A stretch of 64,000 nucleotides of DNA from Diogma glabrata (taxonomy: Eukaryota; Arthropoda; Insecta; Diptera; Cylindrotomidae): the NCBI GenBank assembly GCA_963693315.1, contig OY856188.1, positions 194,008,322-194,072,321 of the forward strand. Reading direction: 5' to 3'. The notes beneath the pieces were generated by a model. That model was not told where the DNA came from. It made no database searches and saw only the letters and a list, made by a program, of their open reading frames with translations. The translations under genes and the position numbers were made by a program. This document shows positions 43,835-55,170 of this stretch, one piece after another. Numbering within the stretch: position 1 is the stretch's first letter; each line of letters opens with the position of its first letter.

Positions 43835-45744
43835 TTTTGTACTTAATGTCTGAAAAAAGGTTGTTAACTTTGGGCAGGCCGCAAGGTCTGAGTTTTCATC
43901 CGATCGCAATCTACTTGACGATTATCGAAAAGGTGAAATGTCAGCTTTAATTGACAACTGTGTTGCGTATACCCATATTCAATACTAGCAGGACCCGACG
44001 TACGTTGCTACGCCTATAAAAATGTTTGTGTGCGTACATTTTGTTGAATTAGTAAGAATAATTTCAAAGAGTCGTAATGACACTAGAAGGAGCCTATTTT
44101 AATTTTTCCATTTGGGAAATATGAATAACAGAGATCATTAGCATTCTAGCTGATCAATCCAGATAGTTTGAAAAATGAAAGGAAGGTCAACATTTGAAAG
44201 TGATTGGCAAAGAGTTTCGGAGAGTTTAAACTAAACACTTGCAATTTTTCGCGTTAATCGGCTTAATACGTGTCGCGAAAAATTATGTGAACGTCAAAAC
44301 ATTCGTTTATTGGGTGTTACAGTTGTCAATGACTTACTCTGGAACCGTCATACTTGCGATACAAAATAGGCACACTGCACCAAAATTTACTGTTTTATCG
44401 TACCATTTCATGTTGACTAATTTCATTTATCAATATATCCGGATTATTTGCTGATCTTAAATAAAGTAAATTTGGATTTTGAAATATATTTTACCAATTA
44501 TTTCCAATGCTCTATACATGCGCTGTGTGTGTTTTTATTAGTAATGGAGCATGTCACAAAAAGAAAACTTTGAAGAGCAGACTAAATATGCATACCACTG
44601 ATGTTTGATACTAATCGAAAAACCGGTCTAAGAATGACAGCATTTTTAGTGAAGGTTTTCGTTTTTTGGGTTCTGTCGATTTATGGCCATCGTCTTATTT
44701 CAAAATTTCTGCCAGAGTCTTAAAAAAAAATTTGGACAAACATAATAAGACTAATTTGTAGCATAATATAAAAATAATAATAAGAATAATATCGTTTATA
44801 AATCCAGACTTATATACTAATCTAAAACCAGTCAAATCACTTCATTTGTTGACATATTTGCATATATTTTACCGATTTCTTCAAATAACCTACATTGTTT
44901 GTTTGTTTTTTAAATTAATCGACGCATATTTTTCTTAATAAGTAAAACACTTTCAACCTGTAGCTTTGATATTATTGTTCATGTTTCATAATCCTTTTCT
45001 TCAATATAAAGGTTCCATTGCAAAAACTTGCTGCATCAATGTTTCTAAAAAGAGGAAATGAAACGCCCATTTTCTATATTTCGAACATGTATAACATATA
45101 TATAATCCAAATGAAATATGTATTACACATGTATATACACCAAACCAAGAACATGTTTGTTGTAAATTAGAAATATTTGTTGCAACGTAATGTGTTGGAT
45201 GCATATAATTGTATCATGTATGTATATAATAAATATATAAATGTATATAATTTTCATCTAAATCAATTTGTTTGTCACATTATACTTTAATTTTCCATTT
45301 GAATGGTAATTCTGTTTTGCGAAAAAAAAAATCGATCAAAGATAACTGAGTGAAAGTTGAATAAAAAGCCAAGTATAAAATATAATATACATTTAGGCAA
45401 ACCATTAGGAAAATTAAAATTATTAATTATAAAAAAACTAAATTAAATTTTAAAATTTCGTCTCCGAGGTGCATTAGTTCCTGTTAATGGCCTTCTCCTG
45501 GCAAAATTTGAGACTCCTGTGTGCTACAGATTTTGCTGGAGAGCGCACGCAGACACTTTATTTTATTATTATAAATAGATTAACAACAATTACAGCGGTT
45601 CAAAAAACGGCGAAAATTCCTTAGTTGCAAAATTAAATTTCTCAACGAATTTTCAACTTAACGAGATGCGGTTTTAAAATTTGCAAAGTGCTTAGAAAAC
45701 CGAAGATTTAAAAAAATAGACCTCTCTAACATGATCTGGGATCG
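43835..45744. other. Interior of the inverted-repeat element; no gene recognised
   Basis: This is 1.9 kb of AT-rich sequence. Frames at 44239-44454 and on the minus strand at 45204-45001 have no recognisable domain. If the flanking arms are transposon ends, no intact transposase remains between them. Confidence 0.4.
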
Positions 45745-46100
45745 TGGAATTCTGCAAAAACTATTAAGCCGAATGAAACGTTCCAAAGCTTATATTTTTT
45801 GTTGAGGTTTCAGCTACAAGATAGAGGGGTCAATAATATTATAAACAATTATTTGCAAATAACTAAATTCAATTGAAAAATATAGTTTTTTAGACATTTT
45901 TCGCAGTTTTTTGCAAAAACTTGCTACAAAAAAATTTCCAGCCGAATTTGTTGAATAACTCCAGTCCCCAGGTTCCGGGCGAGTGGACTCGGCAGGTCCA
46001 TTATGTGAGTACCCTCCCCCAGAGATTAAAAAAAATTCTGACCTGCAACCGATAACAACACGTAAGCCATATCTTTTTCCGTTATTCTATGGGCCTATTA
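45745..46100 (-). repeat. Right arm of the 2.7-kb inverted-repeat element
   Basis: Inverted copy of 43376-43834. The outermost matched words are CTATGGGCC on this side and GCCCATAG on the left. The arms are close to 90 percent alike by eye, with one sizeable gap. Confidence 0.85.
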
Positions 46101-46241
46101 ATACAAAATATAATATTTATATTTTATATGAATTTTGAACTTTTTGATGAAAAGGCTACATAGCTTGACCTGTTTTCATAATAAAGATTTTTTAAAGAAA
46201 TATGTGAAAATTCAATTCAAAGAGCAGAAATAACATAATAG

Positions 46242-46678
46242 TTATTTTTCTACTTCAAGCTACGAAAATGTCATTTTAATATATAGTAAAACCTATGTGA
46301 AAGGGAAACTTTTTCTAAGTAGTGACTGAAAATGTTTTCAGTCACTAGGACTGAAAGTAAATAAGTTTCGGTGGTCGCCTACAGGTGATGGTTATTTAAA
46401 GGATTGCATTTTTGAGATTGAATTTGATTTACTGTTTCTGTTGTTGTTTCAGTTGCTGTGTTTATTTCTGTCAATATCGCAGTATTTTGAAGGGATTGAA
46501 TATTTTTATCGAACCGAATCGAAACTAATCATTATATCAATTGTGTGTAATTAATTAATTAAACTAATAATGAGTGTGTTTTTTTTTCTTTGTCGGAGAA
46601 ATCGGAGCGATAAAATAAAATTTATATCAGATAATTAACTGTCATATATAAAATATATTCTCTGAGTTCTTTCCGCCA
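46242..46678 (-). repeat. Right arm of the 7.3-kb inverted repeat around FAR exon 1
   Basis: Inverted copy of 39408-39893, see that entry. The arms stand 6.3 kb apart and enclose the FAR promoter region, exon 1, the first part of intron 1 and the smaller inverted-repeat element. Confidence 0.8.
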
Positions 46679-46879
46679 AAAAAAAAAATAAAAAATTTAT
46701 TAAATAAATAAATAAATTTTATTAAAAAATTTATTTTTATTTGTTTTTAATTGAAACTTTACCTACAATTTTTTAAATTTATACTTTAAACGATGACTTC
46801 CAGTCGGTAAAAAAAATATCTGTAATATCTGTAAAAGTTTTTAGAGAAAATATATGAACTATTTTCATTATTCATATTG

Positions 46880-47148
46880 TCAAATTCATCTACTAAAAAC
46901 TTACAAAACGACATATCTAGATTTGACTGTGTAAAAAATAAACAAGATTATATTTATATATCGCATTTTTACCAGTGTAAAATATTGTTATTATTGTGAT
47001 CGCCTGTTATTATTCCATCTGTAGGCGAACACAATAATAACATTATTTCACACTGGTAAAAATGCTATTATATAAATACAATCTTGTTTATTTTTTACAC
47101 AGTCAAATTTAGATATGTCGTTTTGTAAGTTTTTAGTAGATGAATTTG
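46880..47148. mobile_element. Foldback MITE, arms about 126 bp
   Basis: The left arm (46880-47005) and right arm (47022-47148) are inverted copies, sharing AAATTCATCTACTAAAAACT, TTACAAAACGACATATCTA, GACTGTGTAAAAAATAAACA, TTTTTACCAGTGT and TAGGCGA/TCGCCT at the centre. The spacer is about 16 bp. It lies in FAR intron 1. Confidence 0.85.
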
Positions 47149-47337
47149 TAAATATTATCATTTATATTTACAAGCGTAGAAAAAATAGCGTTTTCTACGC
47201 GTGGTAAAAACGTTTTTGCGTTCGTGAACTTATTCCGTTCATGAACTTATTCCGTTCCTGAACTTATTAAACCGTTCAGTCACGCAAAAAGAGACGTTTT
47301 CACCACTTGTATAAAAATCTACTATTACATATCGAGG

Positions 47338-47432
47338 GTTGAAAGTAGAAGATTACGCCTGCGGTTCATATTGAAGCCCAACGTGAAGCGAGGGCTTTTA
47401 TTGAACCAAGGGCGTAATCTTCCTTTCAGCCT
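47338..47432. repeat. Hairpin, about 30-bp arms
   Basis: AGAAGATTACGCC and GGTTCATATTGAAGCCC on the left pair with GGGCTTTTATTGAACC and GGCGTAATCTTCC on the right around the loop AACGTGAAGCGA. Small bulges occur. It could be a terminal structure of a mobile element; the region 47175-47290 upstream also has short palindromic words (GCGTAGAAAA..TTTTCTACGC). Confidence 0.7.
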
Positions 47433-48480
47433 GAGTGTATGTACAACGTTTTACGCACAAATGCACAACTCAATTGTAGTATAAATCAAGTTTTGAATTT
47501 TTTGAACTCTCTAGACATTTTGACAATTATACGAAACATACCATGATTTTCTTTATAAATTTCTCTATGAATTACTTCGGTCTGAAAGACCTAAGTATTA
47601 CATTCATGAGCCACGAGTGAAATTCTTACCCCCACTTTTTTTGGCATTTCTCGACATTTTAGGAACTACTGATTCTAAAAAAGCAAAAAAAAAATGTATG
47701 TCTGTCTGCCGGCCGGCCGTCATTAGCTACGCTGCAGGGAAAACCGCTCGAGGGATTTCAAACATTTTTTTTCCTAAAAATAGGTATACTCAAGGACAGG
47801 TCCAAAAGGACGCTGTGTTCGATAACTGTACCGCAAGTGTGTCAAAAAAATCATTATGTGTGTCAAAAATAGCAAATTTTCATATTTTTGGCTTAAAAGA
47901 CGTACATTTTAAGTGATTACAAGTAGGAACATTAAATTTGGAGAAATCTTGATGGTAGGGATTGGTATGTGAGATCAAAAACTAGATTATTGCATTATAA
48001 GTTTGTCCAAAAAATGTTGTCAAGTGTGTCAAAAGAAAGATTTTTATTTATTTTTTTACCCAATTTTTGGAAAAAAATAAAATTAATTATTTGTTTGAAA
48101 TGAAATTTTATTATTATTATTGAGAATTATGGCATTATAAGTTTGGAATATTATTGGAATTTAGAAAAAGTTTAAATATTTGATTTTATTCTAATTTTTG
48201 GAATATTTTTGGAATTTTGAAAAAAGTTTGATTTTATTTAATTTTTAAAATATTTTTGGAATTTTGAAAGAAATATGAATTTGTGATTTTGAAATATCGA
48301 AACGCTAAATGGAGAGGTTTTTGAGCAGTTTGCTGAGTGTATCATCTTTTCACTAAATTATGTTAATTTATGATCTGTTATAATTTTCCGGCAACGTATT
48401 GATGTTTCGTCATTCGTGTTAGTTTTGTAATAAATTTCTAAACAGAGATAAAAACAAGCTTGTACTTTAACAAAGAGTTA

Positions 48481-48746
48481 GAGGAAAAATTCAACGTAAG
48501 TAAAAATAAATAAGTGATGAAGAAATTTCAACTTTGAAATTCTCATCGCCTCAACGGCGTAATCGATAGCGTGTCTGCCCAAGGATTCGAGCCGGGCACT
48601 GACGAGGTAGGTTCGAATCCCAACCGAAACACGAAAAATGTGAAGTGGAGTTTTTTTCTGAGAAACCTCAAACCATACCTTTGAATTGAAAATATTCCAA
48701 TTACTTCTTTACACACTTGAGTTTAATTGATCTCCAAAAATTCAAA
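48481..48746 (+). mobile_element. Retroposon with tRNA-like core and 12-bp target duplication
   Basis: AACAAAGAGTTA occurs at 48469-48480 and again at 48747-48758. The uninserted copy at 29457-29475 has the word only once. The insert contains, at about 48546-48640, an A-box-like CGGCGTAATCGATAGCG and a B-box GGTTCGAATCC with arginine-tRNA-like spacing. A SINE is the simplest reading, but the tRNA-like part starts about 65 bp in from the left end, which is unusual. Confidence 0.65.
48546..48640 (+). ncRNA. tRNA-like sequence, probably a tRNA-derived pseudogene
   Basis: The region from GCCTCAACGGCGTAATCG to GGTTCGAATCCCAACC has internal RNA polymerase III promoter-like boxes. Acceptor and T stems do not pair fully and the anticodon arm is not clear, so this is not a working tRNA gene. 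A related B-box (GAGTTCGAATCC) occurs near 27699 in the other dispersed-repeat region. Confidence 0.45.
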
Positions 48747-48896
48747 AACAAAGAGTTATGTTTGATATACATCGCTGCCCAAAACTAAAAACCATGTCCT
48801 CATAAAAGTTTTTTGCCGAAAACTATATCAAAATCCTTAACCCAGACCGAAGTCTTGATATCTCAGAGTTGTGAGCTTTCAGCCCCTCCATATTTT

Positions 48897-49585
48897 TCTC
48901 TATATTCTTCATACAATAATTTATTTGTTTGTCGATACATATAATCGATATTTAGTCTATAAATTATAAAATTAGAAATCGACAGCAAAACATTCAAAAT
49001 TCATATTCTATTTTTTCATGGTTACGTTCTTGAAAAAACTTTGTAAAATTATTTGAAAAACCATAGCAACTATAATTTGTTATTCTATATCACTAGTGAA
49101 GTGACTTTTCGCATAGAAAAAATGTGTACGGTTCGTATGTGCGTAAAGCCATTTGCTTATAAAAGTAAACTAAAATTGAGCCGAATAATTAAAACAAGAA
49201 AAAACAACTTTTCACCATCAGTTCATGATGTAAAATATAACATTGAATTCCAGTTTTGTAAGATAAAAAAAAAATGTTGATTAAAATCGGTGCTAGCTGC
49301 CTAGCTCAGTTTTTAAGAACAATGGGTGAAACACCTTCGGTGCCAGTGATGTTGTTTGAGTTTTCTGCGAAAATACATCCGCCTTTTCCTCAGTATCGGT
49401 CACGGGAATTTTATTTAAATTTTTATTTAGCGTATGGTCTTTTATCGTGACACATATAAACACAACAAATTAAAACCAATAAAACTTAAAATAGGTAGAT
49501 TTTTGAAATCTAGCTAAAACAAAACATATGAATACACATTAAATGAGCTTACAATCGATTTTATTGTCTTTTAGTTAAAAGTGAA
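48897..49585. other. AT-rich, no gene recognised
   Basis: A 75-codon frame at 49053-49280 is lysine-rich with no known domain and lies within the intron. Treated as chance. Confidence 0.35.
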
Positions 49586-49589
49586 AAAG

Positions 49590-50240
49590 TAAAATATTGG
49601 AACATTGGGCAGTACATTTGAACAATAAATGTTTACATCAAGTGAGTCTATCCTTGCTACTACATCGGCAGTTGCCAAATGGATGTCTGAGATGTCGCCA
49701 TTTTATCGTCGAATTGGACACATTGAGGGGACTCTTAAATACCCCACTTGAAGAGTCAGCCAGCACAACGTCCATGATTTGTTTTTATTCGGTTTAGTGT
49801 AGTCCAGGTATGACGTGGCAGATGGGTTGACTAGAAGTCGGAAACCGGGTTGAGTAGAAGTCGAGTTAGTAATAGAAAGATCCAGTGTGTTGTAATTATT
49901 CCAGGAGGAGTCCCAGGCATTCAAGATATTAAAATTAGTTGCCAGCAGGTTGCTGGCAGTTTTATGTGGAGGCGTTCTTGAATCCAGTCGACAAAGAGTA
50001 TGGGTAATATTCATACAAGGGTAACGTGATGTTGCTGGTTACCTTTTTATGTTCACGCATGAGCGTCTGAGTGCAGGTGGAGCGATGTTGCTTAACACAG
50101 TGAGGAATTGTTGTACAGGAATTGTTTTGATGTACTTTAAATACACGATTACTTAGCATGTTGTTAATTAAACGTGAGATGGTGTTACAAGGTATTGCCT
50201 TGAACAGCTTATATATTTTCGTTCTTGCCAATCTATTTTA
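49590..50240 (-). pseudogene. RTE-type LINE, C-terminal part
   Basis: Reading leftward: ISRLINNMLSNRVFKVHQNN, then a gap that skips the rest of the reverse transcriptase, then REHKKVTSNITLPLYEYYPY, LDSRTPPHKTASNLLATNFN, ILNAWDSSWNNYNTLDLSIT and STQPGFRLLVN. The same words, diverged, are found at 8640-8780 on the plus strand. The catalytic centre is lost in the internal deletion near 50110. Confidence 0.75.
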
Positions 50241-51957
50241 AATTTCAGGGAAAAATTGAACCATTTTCTGGTGCAATAATGAGAGAATAAGTAATTACAT
50301 CGATGACGAATTTAGATTAATGGAAATCGTTTATAACGTTGAATCCGACAGGAGTTTCTAAACTCAGCAAAGAAAAAATATATCAACTCTTAGCTGAAGT
50401 TGTAACGAATTTCGGTCCTGATTCGGAGCCATATAACGAATATCGAACTTTTATGCGAAAGCTATAATTATATTATATTCTACTATCATGCCGGATAGCT
50501 CAAAACTATATTTTAAAACGGAACCCACTGTATTTACATACAACAAACAAACTATCACCCAGAAATCTCTTATCATTTGAAAATATCACAGAAAACATTG
50601 CAAAGTATTTATCACTAGCACACAAAATAATTTAGTAAAAAAACCAAAATTGAAAAATTATACAAGTCAAAATAAAAAATAGCTTACATAAATTTTACAG
50701 CTTGAATGTTGTCTTGAACGTTCTCATATGAGATATCAATTTCTGCAGCATCATACAACTCACTTTATTAATTATTTTTTTTGATGGAAAAATGTTGAAT
50801 AAAACGTAAGATGAGAGCCGCTGAATTAATATATTATATTCAATTTTGCCTCCGATACAATATTAATGGTAGCCGCTCTACTATCACACATACTAACAGT
50901 TTTACTCATCGGAAAACTGAAGTTTGCCAATGCCACATCCCCTTTATCATTATTTGATTGTACTGCGCCACTATCACCTGGATTATAGAATACATAGCCG
51001 ATCATCAATGATTTGTACCATGAGTATTTTATACTATCCGATAAACTCATCTTCAACAACTTTTCACACTTATCCAAATAATTACATCACAGGCACGGTA
51101 GACATTAATTTAAATGATAAAGGCACTTTTTATGTTGATTTATGTATTTTTTTTTATATTTGTATTTTATTCAAAAAAATTTATAAGCTATCACTATAAT
51201 AATAAGTTAAAATTTTCTTTTTCTCTTCAAATAATCATTACATTTAAATTTATTTTATCTTTTAACAATTCAAAAAAAACATTTTTCCCTTTGTATTTTA
51301 CAAATTTATGCTGCGAGTTTTAAAGTTATACTAACTCAACATCACCAGTATACCATATAATATCAAATGGACTTTGATATATATGGTATACTGGTTGAGT
51401 TTCAATGTTATACTGAACTCCATTTATTATAAAATTTCTCGTTTTTATAGTAATTTTTCAGATTTTTTGTTTCCCTCTCCATAAGCATGCATTCAATGCA
51501 TTCAAACATGTTTATTGCATTCAAACATGCATAATGCAAACATGTTTATTGTTGAAATTGAGTGACGTAACTAAATTCCAACAGTCGCATACAAAAATAT
51601 AGCGACTTTTGAGAAAATTAATGAAATTATACTTAAAAACAAAACTATCATTTTTAAAGCAAAAGAGCAATAGTCCTGGCACAACAAAGTTTATTTAATA
51701 AATGTAATAAATTTATAGTTTTCTGTACTTAGCTTCAATTTTAGTACAATTTTTTATAAAAAAAGTGAGCAAATCAAAAAAATCGATTTTTTTGATTTAA
51801 ATCAGACTAAAATCAAAAATATCGATTTTTTTGGTTTCTTTTAATAAAAATCAAAAAATATATGAAGCCTGATTTGGAATAAATTGAGAAACCGACTTGG
51901 TTTCGAAATAGCGTTATGTCTAGTCAAAATTTATCGCCACTTAAGAACTGAACCAAC
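50241..51957. other. No gene; simple-sequence patches and one small hairpin
   Basis: A hairpin lies at about 51338-51405, with CTCAAC...CCAGTATACCATATA pairing with TATATGGTATACTGG..TTGAG. Repeats of ATCGATTTTTTTGAT lie at 51775-51830 and CATTCAAACATG repeats near 51485-51545. Short frames at 50826-51199 on both strands have no recognisable domain. Confidence 0.4.
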
Positions 51958-52595
51958 CCTTCTAACCTTACTTCGAATTGGCCTTACTCTCAATTCGATA
52001 AACGTAATTCCCAATCTCTTTTTGAGTTCGATCACTGATTGGTGAGCAAACACACCACGTTTTATTAAGTATTCAACCCCTTAATTGTTCCACAACAACA
52101 GGAAAACATTCAATACAGTAAACAATATTCCTAACTAGAATATTCTTTCAACAGCTTCGAAAACTCCAACGGTTGATTGTAGAAATTTCTAGTAACACAA
52201 CGTTCACAATAATACACAAAATATTTCTACTCAATAACATATAAAACTTTATTCACAAAAACTAATTTACAAATCACTTTTATAATTTTCACTTTACCGT
52301 CGCAGGTTTAAAATAAAACTAATCTTTTCTACAAGAGGTAAATTGCTTATATACAATTCTGCATAGTTCTCGACCATTCGAGGTCACTCTTTAGAACCTT
52401 GAGAAAATATTAGAATATTCGATTATTTTCCGTTATGTTGATTTGATTCATAAAATCATTTATTTTATGTTGACCCTAATTCTAAGAATACAACAACAAC
52501 AACATTATTCATTTCATTCATTTATTGTTGTGTTTTGTTGATTTGAGTTTTCTGAAAGTGAATGTAATCGTCTGGATTTTTCGGTAATCGTAACA
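51958..52595 (-). repeat. Near-complete solo LTR of gypsy family 2
   Basis: It ends at the right with GGTAATCGTAACA. The left edge begins CTAACCTTACTTCGAATTGG, missing about ten terminal bases compared with the copy at 61074. It is the copy most alike to 61074-61713. No gag or pol sequence adjoins it, so it is best read as a solo LTR left by recombination. Confidence 0.8.
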
Positions 52596-52859
52596 ATATA
52601 TTAGAGGTTACATTATTATTAAGTTTACAATTTAGCAAATGAATTTTTGAGTACATATCCTCTTTATGTTCTAATGAATGAATTTCATCAAATAATAAGT
52701 TAAAAATAATATGTAATTGAGTTTGTTTATTAGAAAAAAAAGTTAAACAAAAAATATATGTTTTTTAAGAAGCATTATTACGCCCTAAAAATCCACCCGT
52801 TTTTTTTTTAAAGTATTACCCAAAAAAACCCGGGTGGATTTTTTGGGTTACCCAGTGGG
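52596..52859. other. Junction region, no gene
   Basis: AT-rich sequence with an inverted CCACCC/GGGTGG pair around 52790-52845 (ATCCACCCGTTTTT and ACCCGGGTGGAT). It lies between the solo LTR and the RTE fragment. Confidence 0.3.
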
Positions 52860-54080
52860 GAGCCAACCCTGTTTGGGATAGAGCTGAATCTAGTTCTCCT
52901 TTACTAAAAGAGTTCGCATACTTCGATGGAGACGAGCAATTGCGCTTCATTTCTCTTTTAATGGTTCTTTTATGAAGGCGATTAATAGAAGAACGAGATA
53001 TGTTTACGATATGATTTGCAATGTCCTCTGGATTTATTTCATTGTTAGAACGAGTAATTGAGTTTGCTGTTTGAGCTTCCGAAGGAGACTCTCTGCTTGA
53101 ATCAAAAATCAATATTTTCAACAGCCGTAATCCACTTTTGTTTCCTTGCGGCGTCCAGTGAGTATATTAGGTTATCAGCCACGTCTGCCTCACCACTACT
53201 AAGGTACTTCTCATATATATCGCTCTCTCTACTCCAGCCAGGAATATATTCTTCACGGAAGCCTCTTGGGATGCATTTCTTAGCAGTTGAAATGATGGCT
53301 CCAACGAACCTATTGTAATTTTTAGGAATGGGTTGGATCCAGCAAATCACTGAATCCAACTCCGACCTATATTTAGCCCAATCAGCTTTGTTAAAATTCC
53401 ATCTAGGTTGAGGAGTAGAATTAACGAGTGGGATTTGAATACCTACCTCAACAACTACTAGACGATGTTGAGAGCGTGGCAAACCTTGTAAGACAACCTT
53501 AGGTATTGGAATGGGGTGACGTTGTTCGTTTTTTGTGGAAAAACAGAGGTCGGGATTGTAATCACTTCGCCATCTAGCAGATCTAAAGGTTTTCATGTCT
53601 TTGCATCATATACCAGGAACATGTTGTTACCATCGGCCCAGTCAGTCAGTTGTATGCCATTGTGATTGTTGTTTGAGTAGTACCACTGAGTGTGATGGCT
53701 ATTGAAGCCACCAGCGTATATTGCTGGGTGTTGAAATAATGGTAGAGTAGAAGCTGGTCACACTGTATTTGGAGACTTGTAAACGTTCACAATCAACGTG
53801 TCCGATATATCAACAACAATAAGATGTATATCGTTGTCCGCCTGTGTAAGTATATGTGTGCAGTTCATGATTTCTGACTTAATATACGTGGCAGATCCAT
53901 ATGCTTGATGGTAAATAGCACTAATTAGTTTGTAACCAACAATGTGTCCTCTAGAAGTGTTGCGCTTCATCTGCTGCATGCGTTTCTTGCAGATCACAAC
54001 GTCGATGTCGTAATCTTTTAACATTTGTTCTAAGCGTTCAGTTTTTGACTTCCTAATGCCTTCAATGTTCATTTGCAAAA
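52860..54080 (-). pseudogene. RTE-type LINE, endonuclease and linker
   Basis: Reading leftward from 54078: LQMNIEGIRKSKTERLEQML then KDYDIDVVICKKR (endonuclease start), YKLISAIYHQAYGSATYIKS, IVNVYKSPNTV. A broken stretch follows with YAGGFNSHHTQW, where the family has GDFN. Then come ARWRSDYNPDLCF, LPRSQHRLVVVEVGIQIPLV, PRWNFNKADWAKYRSELDSV and YNRFVGAIISTAKKCIPRGF. The 101-codon frame at 53121-52816 carries the linker up to NSFSKGELDSALSQTG, after which homology stops near 52870. The Asp-to-Gly change in the catalytic GDFN motif plus frameshifts make this inactive. Confidence 0.8.
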
Positions 54081-54289
54081 TACGGACTGATGGTCCAATT
54101 TTTTTGTCTTATGGTGCTGAGAAGTACGGTTGTTAGTGTGATTTCGGTTCATGTTCATTTGTTTGTATCGCAGCAAAGAGTTCAAAATGAAATATTTGGC
54201 TACCAAATTTGAAGACTTTTTGTGTAATCCAGGGTGTAGCGCTTGTCTATTCTTCACACCCCGTTATTTAAATTACTAATGCTGAGGAT

Positions 54290-55170
54290 TTGGTGTAATT
54301 ACTAACTGATTTAACTGCCTGTAAGAAATTACGAAAGCCAGAGGGATGTTCTGCGAAATATTTTGCCTTCTTTTGAATAAACGCGTCTTTTTCCAAATCT
54401 ATTGTGTATTTACTCATATTCTTGCTTTCTTTTATGCAAGGGTCTCTGGAGAATTGCTGGCGTTATAGCCTTAAATGATTTGCGTTAATTTTTCACCGCC
54501 ACATCAACATTCTGCATAAACTGAGACTCAATTTAAGAATTGATTAGTCGATTTGTAATAAATCGCCGCATCCCATCTTTTATGAATTCAGAAACTCTTT
54601 GTGTTAATGTGCTAGGGTCCAGCTCAACACAACAAACGTGTTTCAAAGGTATTTTCTCATAAAAGTTTCTAAGTCCCTCCCAGTCTGCGTGTTTATAATT
54701 GCAAAAGTGACAAGGATTGGCTCTAATTGGTGTAGACGAAGTAAGTTTTACTACTGCGTGTATTAATACATGGTCCGAAGATCTAATGGGCTGATCAATT
54801 TTGTTCTGCGTTGTGTTTAGTTCGTTTGTCAAAAACAGATCCAACAGATTGTTGTTATGATCAGCATTATCTGGTATTATAGTCGGATGCTCTATCATAT
54901 GTGTTTAACCGTGTTAGCAAGTATCGATCAGCTTTTCTTCGCTATGTCATCAGTGCGGGATTAGTATTTCAGTCATTTTTTGTGAAGTGTATTAAAGTAT
55001 CCAAGAATGACGAGAATAATTTTGTCGAGATTAGACGATAGTTTGTCAAAAAAAGGATAACCGGAAGGAGGGGTTGGGGATCTGTATGGTCCTATTATAA
55101 ACATGGTTTCATCATCACCTGAGAACTTCAATGCCAAGAAATATTTGCAAGGGTATATATCTGTTATTTT
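54290..55170 (-). pseudogene. Jockey-like LINE, endonuclease C-terminal region
   Basis: The open frame 54898-54533 reads DHNNNLLDLFLTNELNTTQN, IRSSDHVLIHAVVKL, KHADWEGLRNFYEKIPL and DPSTLTQRVSEFIKDGMRRF. These match the L.DL.LT, SSDH (catalytic His region) and ADW..LR.F words of jockey-type endonuclease domains. Broken frames upstream (to about 55170) and downstream (SKYTIDLEKDAFIQKKAKYF near 54330-54420) extend it. No reverse transcriptase part follows. Confidence 0.7.

Larger units (their letters stand above)
47577..48896 (+). repeat. Dispersed repeat, shorter copy with a nested retroposon
   Basis: Same start (ATTACTTCGGTCTGAAAGAC) and same end as 27850-29608. Here the minisatellite has collapsed: unit 1 starts at 47993 and a second unit start at 48131 fuses directly into the TTTGGAATATTATTGG part. 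The 266-bp insertion at 48481-48746 splits its 3' half. Confidence 0.75.

Noticed and set aside
48546..48640. Functional tRNA-Arg gene
   Set aside because: The T and acceptor stems do not pair properly and the sequence lies within a retroposon with a target duplication.
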